From positions 98,905 to 162,904 of the forward strand of contig CAYQZG010000001.1 in assembly GCA_964421785.1 (NCBI GenBank): a stretch of DNA of 64,000 nucleotides, in the 5' to 3' direction. Shown in pieces: positions 43,262-49,249 of the stretch (position 1 is its first letter; every line of letters begins with the position of its first letter). The stretch comes from SKLM01 sp964421785 (GTDB taxonomy: Bacteria; Chloroflexota; Anaerolineae; B4-G1). Under the pieces are notes generated by a model. That model searched no databases. It was not told the origin of the DNA and saw only the letters and a program-made list of their open reading frames with translations. The position numbers and the translations under genes were made by a program.

Positions 43262-44638
43262 TCACCCCCTCTCCCCGAGCATCCCCCGCGCCCGCTTGAT
43301 CTGCGCCCGCACCGCGGAAGGCGCCGTCCCCCCCTCCGCCGCCCGCGCCTCCACTGATCGCTCGACGTCGAAGACCTCGTACACGTCCTCGCCGAAGGCC
43401 GGGCTGATGGCCTGATACGTGCCCAGATCGAGCTCATCCAGCGAGACGTCCAGCGCCTCCGCCCTCTGCACTGCCTGCCCCACCAGATGGTGGCTCTGGC
43501 GGAACGGCACGCCCTTCCGCACCAGGTAGTCCGCCAGGTCGGTAGCCAGCATCGCCTCATCCAAGGCAGCCGCCATCTGATCGGCGTTCACTTGCAGCGT
43601 GCGCATCACACCGGCGGCTACTGGCAGCTCGATCTTCAGCGTGTCGATGGCGTCGAAGAGACCCTCCTTATCCTCCTGAAGGTCCTTATTGTAGGCGGTG
43701 GGGAGGCCCTTCAGCGTCGTCAGCAAGCCCGTCAGGTGCCCGATCACGCGCCCGCTTTTCCCCCGCATCAGCTCCAGCGCGTCCGGGTTCTTCTTCTGCG
43801 GCATCAGGCTGGAGCCGGTGGCGTAGGCGTCGTCGAGCGCCACGAAGCCGAACTCGCGGCTGGCCCAGATAATCAGATCCTCGGCCAGGTTGCTCAGGTG
43901 CGTCTGGGTCAGGGCAGCCCAGGCCAGGAACTCGACCACGTAGTCGCGGTCGCTCACCGCGTCGATGCTGTTCGGCGCCACGGCGTCGAAGCCCAGCGCC
44001 TCCGCCAGCGCCTGCCGGTCGACGTCGAAGGGGTTCCCGGCTAGCGCCCCGGCACCCAGCGGGCAGACGCGCGTGCGCCCGGCCACGTCCGCCAGCCGCT
44101 CCCGGTCCCGCTGTAGCTTCCAGAAGAAGCTCATCAGCCAGTGGCTGAAGAGAATCGGCTGCGCCTGCTGCATGTGGGTGTATCCGGGCATCAGCACGCC
44201 CAGATGCACCTCGGCCTGCTCCACGATGGCCGTCTGGAGCGCCACCAGGCCGTCCTCCAGGTGGGCCATCTCCTCTAGCAGATAGAGCCGCAGATCGGTG
44301 GCCACCTGATCGTTGCGCGAGCGGCCGGTGTGGAGCTTGCCCGCCACCTCGCCCACCAGCTCCCCCAGCCGCCGCTCCACCGCCGTGTGGATGTCCTCGT
44401 CCCCGGGGGCCACCTCGAACGTCCCCGCATCGAACTCGGCGCGCACCTGCTCCAGCCCCTCGACCAGCGCCGCCCGCTCCTCCTTGTTGATCAGCCCGGC
44501 CCGCGCCAGCGCCCCGGCATAGGCGACGCTCCCCGCAATATCCGCCCCGTACAACCGCCGATCAAACCCAAAGGAGTCGTTGAACCGCCGCATCAGCTCA
44601 TCCGTCCCCCCCTCAAACCGCCCTCCCCACAGCGTCAT
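43262..44638 (-). CDS. argH: Argininosuccinate lyase
   Basis: A 458-residue fumarase/aspartase-superfamily enzyme that splits argininosuccinate into arginine and fumarate, the last step of arginine biosynthesis. The signature GSSLMPQKKNPD, the N-terminal LWGGRFEGGTDELMRRFNDS and the HTGRSRNDQVATDLRLY motif are intact. A GGGGAGGGG Shine-Dalgarno precedes the ATG. It is the second gene of an operon, 44 bp after argG, and therefore also falls under the attenuator upstream of argG. Confidence 0.97.
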   Translation of the reverse strand: MTLWGGRFEGGTDELMRRFNDSFGFDRRLYGADIAGSVAYAGALARAGLINKEERAALVEGLEQVRAEFDAGTFEVAPGDEDIHTAVERRLGELVGEVAGKLHTGRSRNDQVATDLRLYLLEEMAHLEDGLVALQTAIVEQAEVHLGVLMPGYTHMQQAQPILFSHWLMSFFWKLQRDRERLADVAGRTRVCPLGAGALAGNPFDVDRQALAEALGFDAVAPNSIDAVSDRDYVVEFLAWAALTQTHLSNLAEDLIIWASREFGFVALDDAYATGSSLMPQKKNPDALELMRGKSGRVIGHLTGLLTTLKGLPTAYNKDLQEDKEGLFDAIDTLKIELPVAAGVMRTLQVNADQMAAALDEAMLATDLADYLVRKGVPFRQSHHLVGQAVQRAEALDVSLDELDLGTYQAISPAFGEDVYEVFDVERSVEARAAEGGTAPSAVRAQIKRARGMLGERG

Positions 44639-44682
44639 CCCGCTGCCCCTCCCCTCGTTTTATGGCCTTATCGCTCTATCGC

Positions 44683-45945
44683 TTAATCGCGCTTGAACTT
44701 CGCGTAATCCGGCGCCGCAAGGTCCGCCGTATCCCCATTCTCCAAATCCACCAGCGCCTTCACCTTGAGCGGCAGGCCGAACAGATTGATGAAGCCCTCG
44801 GCGTCGCTCTGGTCGTAGACATCGTCCTTGCCGAACGTGGCGAACTCCTCGCGGTAGAGGCTTAGGGGCGACTGGCGGCCGACCACGGCGCAGTTCCCCT
44901 TGTAGAGCTTCACCCGCACGGATCCGGTCACGCGCTCTTGCGTCTTAGCGACGAAGGCGCGCAGCGACTCGTGCAGTGGCGTGAACCACTTGCCATAGTA
45001 CGTCAGCTCGGCGAAGCGGTTGGCCACCACCTCCTTGTAGTGAGCCGTGTCACGGTCCAGGCAGATCGACTCCAGGCCCTGGTGCGCGGTGTAGAGGATC
45101 GTGCCCCCCGGGGTTTCGTAGATGCCGCGGGACTTCATGCCCACCAGGCGGTTCTCCACGAGGTCGGCCCGCCCCACGCCGTGGGCGCCGCCCACCTCGT
45201 TCAGATGCGTGAGCAGCTCGACGGCCCCCATCGGTTCTCCGTCGACGGCCACCGGCACCCCCTGCTGGAAGTCGATGGTCAGGTAGTGGGGGTCGTCCGG
45301 CGCTTCCTGCGGGGACACGGTGAGGGTGAAGACGTCCTCGCCCGGCTCGTTCCACGGGTCCTCCAGGTCGCCGCCCTCGTGGCTCATATGCCAGATGTTC
45401 CTGTCGCGGCTGTAGATCGAGCCCGACGACTGGCGGATGGGGATGCCGTGGGCGTCGGCGTACTCCAGGGCGTCCGCGCGGGAGCGGATGTCCCACTCGC
45501 GCCAGGGCGCGATGACCTCCAGGAACGGGTTGAGCGCCTTGGCCGTCAGCTCGAAGCGCACCTGATCGTTCCCCTTGCCGGTGCAGCCGTGGGAGACGGC
45601 GTCGGCCTCCTCCAGCTCGGCAATCTCCACCAATTTCTTGGCCGTGACCGGCCGGGCGAAGGACGTGCCCAGCAGGTAGAGCCGCTCGTAGATCGCGCCC
45701 GACTGCATCGTGGGGAAGGCGTAGTCCGTGAGGAACTCCTCCCGCAGATCCACGATGTAGGCCTTGCTGGCCCCGCTGACCAGCGCTTTCTCCTCCAGCC
45801 CCTCCAGCTCGTCAGCCCCCTGTCCCAGGTCGGCCGTGAACGTGACCACCTCGCAGCCGTAGCTCTCCTTCAGCCAGGCCAGGATGACGGACGTGTCCAG
45901 GCCGCCGGAATAGGCCAGAACCACCTTGTCGAATGTGCCGCTCAT
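44683..45945 (-). CDS. argG: Argininosuccinate synthase
   Basis: A 420-residue ATP-dependent ligase joining citrulline and aspartate, the penultimate step of arginine synthesis. The PP-loop motif LAYSGGLDTSVILAWL, the SHGCTGKGNDQVRFE motif and IEHVGRVDLVENR-type region are present. The start is the ATG at 45945, nine nt after AAGGAGG; a more distal in-frame start at 46017 lies inside the terminator hairpin and is rejected. It is preceded by a 213-nt leader with an arginine-codon peptide and mutually exclusive hairpins. It forms an operon with argH. Confidence 0.97.
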   Translation of the reverse strand: MSGTFDKVVLAYSGGLDTSVILAWLKESYGCEVVTFTADLGQGADELEGLEEKALVSGASKAYIVDLREEFLTDYAFPTMQSGAIYERLYLLGTSFARPVTAKKLVEIAELEEADAVSHGCTGKGNDQVRFELTAKALNPFLEVIAPWREWDIRSRADALEYADAHGIPIRQSSGSIYSRDRNIWHMSHEGGDLEDPWNEPGEDVFTLTVSPQEAPDDPHYLTIDFQQGVPVAVDGEPMGAVELLTHLNEVGGAHGVGRADLVENRLVGMKSRGIYETPGGTILYTAHQGLESICLDRDTAHYKEVVANRFAELTYYGKWFTPLHESLRAFVAKTQERVTGSVRVKLYKGNCAVVGRQSPLSLYREEFATFGKDDVYDQSDAEGFINLFGLPLKVKALVDLENGDTADLAAPDYAKFKRD

Positions 45946-45989
45946 TGAAGCATACCTCCTTGTTGATCCTCCGTCCTGCGATAAACGAA

Positions 45990-46015
45990 GTGCGCGATGG
46001 ATAGACATCGCGCAC
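45990..46015 (-). promoter_or_regulatory. Second leader hairpin between the attenuator and the argG ribosome-binding site
   Basis: GTGCGCGATG (45990-45999) and CATCGCGCAC (46006-46015) form a perfect 10-bp stem with a 6-nt loop. On the argG transcript it starts immediately after the U run of the terminator. It may stabilise the 5' end of read-through or processed mRNA, or help the terminator complex. It leaves the AAGGAGG site free. Confidence 0.7.
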
Positions 46016-46052
46016 AAAAAAAGAGCCAGTCTCCGTCTGGAGACTGGCTCTT
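46016..46052 (-). terminator. Intrinsic terminator (3:4 hairpin) of the argG attenuator
   Basis: On the minus strand AAGAGCCAGTCTCC (46052-46039), loop AGAC and GGAGACTGGCTCTT (46034-46021) make a perfect 14-bp stem running into seven T residues (46022-46016). It precedes argG by 71 nt and would abort transcription unless the antiterminator forms. Confidence 0.93.
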
Positions 46053-46099
46053 GTTATTAGGCTAGGCAGCCCGAAACAAGTCTACCCAGACGGGTGGAC
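46033..46099 (-). promoter_or_regulatory. Antiterminator (2:3) and protector (1:2) pairings of the argG leader
   Basis: Two competing structures are readable. Protector 1:2 pairs GTCCACCC (46099-46092) with GGGTAGAC (46087-46080), one mismatch, loop GTCT. Antiterminator 2:3 pairs CCGTCTGG (46093-46086) with CCAGACGG (46040-46033), AGACT (46083-46079) with AGTCT (46045-46041), TGTT (46078-46075) with AACA (46055-46052), and an inner GGGCT/AGCCT stem. The 2:3 pairing uses the terminator's loop and half its 5' arm, so it excludes the terminator. Segment 2 contains the leader stop codon. Confidence 0.85.
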
Positions 46100-46144
46100 T
46101 GGCTCTCCTCGGGCTCGTCGGGCCTCAATTGACAGTGCCATCAT
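46082..46144 (-). CDS. Arginine leader peptide of the argGH attenuator
   Basis: A 20-codon ORF starts at the ATG at 46144 with GAGGA six nt upstream, and ends at TAG (46084-46082). It includes EARRARGE, where all three arginines are CGA codons (46120-46115 and 46111-46109). An in-frame ATG at 46156 would add MRKP with a further Arg but sits almost at the transcription start. Starved ribosomes would stall on the CGA codons and mask segment 1 (46092-46099), freeing segment 2 to make the antiterminator. When arginine is plentiful the ribosome reaches the TAG, covers segment 2, and the terminator forms. Confidence 0.85.
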   Translation of the reverse strand: MMALSIEARRARGEPVHPSG

Positions 46145-46164
46145 AGGTTTCCTCATCTTGGGCA

Positions 46165-46192
46165 AGGATAGCACAAAACACCCACTTGTCAA
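46165..46192 (-). promoter_or_regulatory. Promoter of the argG-argH operon
   Basis: On the minus strand a perfect TTGACA (46192-46187) and TATCCT (46170-46165) are 16 nt apart. Transcription starts near 46158, giving a leader of about 213 nt. No ARG-box-like palindrome overlapping it was recognised. Confidence 0.85.
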
Positions 46193-46232
46193 GCTGCGAT
46201 CGCGCCATCCCGTCCCATCGGATTTGCAGGTG

Positions 46233-46332
46233 AGGTGACCGGCACTTCACCCTAGACACCCAAGGACCCGAGTTTGACACTTACCCAAGTGGGTTTCATT
46301 CCTCACGCCGTGTTCCCAGATGCCGGTCACCT
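46233..46332. repeat. 12-bp inverted repeat flanking 76 bp
   Basis: AGGTGACCGGCA (46233-46244) and its exact complement TGCCGGTCACCT (46321-46332) enclose a 76-bp segment that itself contains the short palindrome ACCCAAGTGGGT. The arrangement resembles a small non-autonomous element or a remnant, but no target duplication was identified. Confidence 0.5.
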
Positions 46333-46671
46333 TGAGTGAGAAAACGATAAAGCCATAACTGGCTCTACTGAAGAAAGGTGCTCTGAGCCCCGTCTCGGGG
46401 CGATTTGCCAGCCCAGGGACGGGTTCGCGAGCTTCTTTCAGGAGACCCATAGCTGGATCTCGAATACGTTGCAATAACTTACCATTTGTGGTAGGCTATT
46501 TGCATGGAATTCGGGAGATTGATCGAGTTCCTCTACGCTATCCCTTGATACCTGATCTCACGCTCCTGAGCTACGAGAACGTGATGCAGGTGCTGGGACG
46601 CTGAGTCCATTCGTTTATTCTTTCCACAATCGTTGTCCTACCTACCACGACAACGTGACTTGTGTCCTGTC

Positions 46672-46765
46672 AGATTTCCGAAGTCTTCGTTGTGGCGTTT
46701 CAAGGTGCAGGATGCCGCCATCAGCAAGCCCAATTGGGTCTGAAAGGCCATCCGCCAGACTTCGG
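46672..46765. repeat. Imperfect inverted repeat around TTCCGAAGTC
   Basis: GATTTCCGAAGTC (from about 46672) and GACTTCGGAAGTC (about 46758) are inverted copies with one mismatch and enclose roughly 75 bp. Their function is unknown; genome-wide copies would indicate a repeat family. Confidence 0.45.
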
Positions 46766-46974
46766 AAGTCTTTGGCCAGCGAAACTCACGTTGTAGTACT
46801 ACCATCCACGCACAATCCCCCAGCCCCGCCAGGGATGATGATTTGCGGGCATACCAATAGCATGATAGTATTGCCTTGCTGGCGTGTCCCCATAGGTGGA
46901 GGCCCGGCGCAGCCCATCGGGGCACCTTCAACCGGTAAGCCGATTCAGACTCTGCACCAGCGTCGGAGGCGCGT

Positions 46975-48822
46975 ATGACATCCAGATTAGAGAACAGCTC
47001 GTTCCAGCAGGGCAGCCTCGTCCTCTATAAGCACGACGCGGCCCGCGTTCAATCCGTCGGCCGCAAGAAGCTCACCATCGTCCTCGCCGACGGTGAGACC
47101 GTCCGCGTCCGCCCCAAGGACGTCGACCTGGTCCATCCCGGGCCCCTGGAGAGCCTCGATGAGCTCCGCTCCTATGAGGGGGAGATGAAGACCGCCTGGG
47201 AGCTACTCGCCGGGAGCAGCACCACGCTGCCCGAGCTCGCCGAGCTGGCCTACGGCGGCTACACGCCGTCGACCGCCTGGGGAGCCTGGCAATGGGTGGC
47301 CGACGGCCTCTACTTCGAGGGGACGCCACAGGAGGTGGTGGCCCGGACCCCCGAGGAGGTCGCCCAGGAGAAGGCTGACCGGGAAGCGCGCGCCGCCGAG
47401 CGGCGAGCCTGGGAGGCCTTCCTGGAGCGCGCCAAGGCCGGCGACTTCGTCCCCGACGAGGACGAACGCTACCTGACCGAGGTGGAGATGCTGGCGCTGG
47501 GGCGGACGGACCAGAGCCGCGTGCTGAGCGAGCTGGGCCGCGCCGAGACTCCGGAGAACGCCCACGCGCTGCTGCTGGAGCTGGGCACCTGGGACCACAT
47601 GGACGTGCCCTACCCGGAGCGGCTGGGGCTCGACACGAGCCATCCTGCACTGGCGCTGCCAGACCTTCCGGAGGAGCAGCGTGTCGACCTCACCCATCTG
47701 CCGGCCTTCGCCATCGACGATGAGGGCAGCACCGATCCCGATGACGCCATCAGTCTGGAGGTGAACGATGGGCACCGACGGCTCTGGGTCCACGTGGCCG
47801 ACGTCGCCGCCCTCGTTCCGCCGGACAGCCCGGCCGACCTGGAGGCCCGAGCGCGTGGTGCCACCCTCTATCTCCCCGACGGGAAAGTGCCCATGCTTCC
47901 GCATGAGGCGGCCGAGCGGCTGGGCATGGGCCTCTCGGAGGTCTCCCCGGCTCTCTCCTTCGGTCTGGGTCTGGATGATGAGGGCCAGGTCATCGGCATG
48001 GAGGTCGTGCCCAGTCGCGTGCGCGTCACCCGGTTGACGTACCAGCAGGCGGAGGGGCGGCTGGATGAGCCGCCCTTGAGCGACCTCTACGCCTTGGCCC
48101 AGGCTTTTCAGGTGCGACGTCGTGAGAACGGCGCCGTGCGCATCGATCTCCCCGAGGTGCGGGTGTGCGTCATCGACGGTGAGGTCGTCATCGATCCTCT
48201 GCCCCCTTTGAGAAGCCGCGCCTTGGTCCGCGAGGTGATGCTCATGGCTGGCGAAGCGACGGCCGGCTTCGCTGCCGACAAGGGCATACCTCTTCCCTAT
48301 GCCACGCAGGTGCCGCCGGATACGGACCGGCGGCCCGACGATCTGGCCGGCATGTTCGAGCTGCGCCGCCACATGAGTCGCAGCGAGCACAGCAGCAATC
48401 CCGGTCGCCATGCCGGGCTGGGGCTGGATCGGTATGTCCAGTCCACCAGCCCGCTTCGCCGCTACCTCGATCTGGTGGTCCACCAGCAGCTACGCGCTCA
48501 CCTGCACGGCGACGATCTGCTGGAGACCCAGGAGCTGATGGAGCGCATCGGCGCCGCGGAGGCGGTGGCGGGAGACGTCAGCTATGCCGAGCGACTGGCC
48601 CGGGAGCATTGGACGCTGGTCTACCTGCTCCAGCACCCCGGTTGGCGCGGCGAAGGGGTCCTGGTCGACAGATGGGACCGTCGCGGGAAGGTGCTCATCC
48701 CCGAGCTGGGCCTGGAGCCGGCGGTGCACCTACACGGAGACCGGACTTTGAATCGGAAGATGACGGTCGAGGCGGTGGACGTCGATCTCCCGGCGCTCCG
48801 CGCTACCTTTCGGGTGGTATGA
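46975..48822 (+). CDS. RNB-domain exoribonuclease (RNase II/R family)
   Basis: A 615-residue protein. The RNB catalytic motif is FAIDDEGSTDPDDAISLEV (near residue 248), supplying the magnesium-binding aspartates, and the C-terminal TSPLRRYLDLVVHQQLRAH motif is intact. The N terminus has an SH3-like region (GSLVLYKHDAARVQSVGRKK) and a helical domain instead of the paired cold-shock domains of RNase R; the C-terminal S1-like part is short. This matches the smaller chloroplast/cyanobacterial-type RNase II group. It degrades RNA 3' to 5' in the cytoplasm. The start codon is the ATG at 46975. Confidence 0.9.
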   Translation: MTSRLENSSFQQGSLVLYKHDAARVQSVGRKKLTIVLADGETVRVRPKDVDLVHPGPLESLDELRSYEGEMKTAWELLAGSSTTLPELAELAYGGYTPSTAWGAWQWVADGLYFEGTPQEVVARTPEEVAQEKADREARAAERRAWEAFLERAKAGDFVPDEDERYLTEVEMLALGRTDQSRVLSELGRAETPENAHALLLELGTWDHMDVPYPERLGLDTSHPALALPDLPEEQRVDLTHLPAFAIDDEGSTDPDDAISLEVNDGHRRLWVHVADVAALVPPDSPADLEARARGATLYLPDGKVPMLPHEAAERLGMGLSEVSPALSFGLGLDDEGQVIGMEVVPSRVRVTRLTYQQAEGRLDEPPLSDLYALAQAFQVRRRENGAVRIDLPEVRVCVIDGEVVIDPLPPLRSRALVREVMLMAGEATAGFAADKGIPLPYATQVPPDTDRRPDDLAGMFELRRHMSRSEHSSNPGRHAGLGLDRYVQSTSPLRRYLDLVVHQQLRAHLHGDDLLETQELMERIGAAEAVAGDVSYAERLAREHWTLVYLLQHPGWRGEGVLVDRWDRRGKVLIPELGLEPAVHLHGDRTLNRKMTVEAVDVDLPALRATFRVV

Positions 48823-48865
48823 TAACGTCTCCCTGGTGCTAGTTCAGGCGGGATCGGTTTTCGAG

Positions 48866-49246
48866 TCAGTGGGGCTTACGAGACTGAATGAGGTCTGTGA
48901 TCGTGGCTAGCATCTCTGATGGGCGGAATGGCTTGAGAACGAACGCATCGGCGCCAGCTTTGATACACTCTTGAGCGTGGTCCATGCCCGACGTCATGAT
49001 CACGGGAATGGCACTCAGCACCTCGTCCTGCTTCAACTCTTGCAGTGTGCCAAAGGTGTCTTGACTGCGGATATGGACATCCATAAGAACCAGGGCTGGC
49101 TCTTCTTCGCGCGCGGTGGGGATGACCTCCTCGGGGGCAGTTCTCACCACTGCTCGGTATCCCTCCAGGCTAAGGACGGTTGTGAGCAGTTCTCTGAAGA
49201 CCCTGTCATCATCTACAACGATGATTGTCTCCATATGTCGGTTCAT
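48866..49246 (-). CDS. Single-domain response regulator (CheY-like)
   Basis: A 126-residue receiver domain with no output domain. The acidic pocket is VVDDD near residues 11-14, the phosphorylation site Asp56 is in LVLMDVHI, and MTSGMD and LKPFRP supply the Thr/Ser and Lys switch residues. The ATG at 49246 lies three nt after the lon stop codon, so it is probably coupled to lon. An internal ATG at 49234 is an alternative. No histidine kinase is adjacent; the orphan HisKA_3 kinase at 32323-34089 would not usually pair with a CheY-like protein. Confidence 0.9.
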   Translation of the reverse strand: MNRHMETIIVVDDDRVFRELLTTVLSLEGYRAVVRTAPEEVIPTAREEEPALVLMDVHIRSQDTFGTLQELKQDEVLSAIPVIMTSGMDHAQECIKAGADAFVLKPFRPSEMLATITDLIQSRKPH

Positions 49247-49249
49247 TTC

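Larger units (their letters stand above)
46193..46974. other. 780-bp gap with inverted repeats and a decayed ORF
   Basis: The gap separates the argG promoter from the exoribonuclease gene. It holds the inverted repeats listed at 46233-46332 and 46672-46765, and a short hairpin CGTTGTC/GACAACG (46631-46655). A plus-strand remnant frame lies at about 46488-46604, reading VGYLHGIREIDRVPLRYP and ending YENVMQVLGR, which looks like the C-terminal tail of a lost gene. No intact gene was found. Confidence 0.5.

Noticed and set aside
44938..45948. Long plus-strand frame opposite argG
   Set aside because: It is a shadow of a GC-rich conserved gene: argG has complete catalytic motifs on the other strand.
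46080..46099. GGGTGGAC on the plus strand resembling part of a T-box antitermination motif
   Set aside because: The argG transcript is made from the minus strand, where this sequence is the complement; the T-box and Stem I features are absent, and a leader-peptide mechanism fits all segments.
46247..46474. A 75-codon minus-strand frame in the gap upstream of argG
   Set aside because: It lacks a Shine-Dalgarno and crosses an inverted repeat arm (46321-46332); the composition looks non-coding.
47203..48483. Long minus-strand frame opposite the RNB exoribonuclease
   Set aside because: The plus-strand gene has the intact RNB catalytic motifs; the opposite frame shows no family features.
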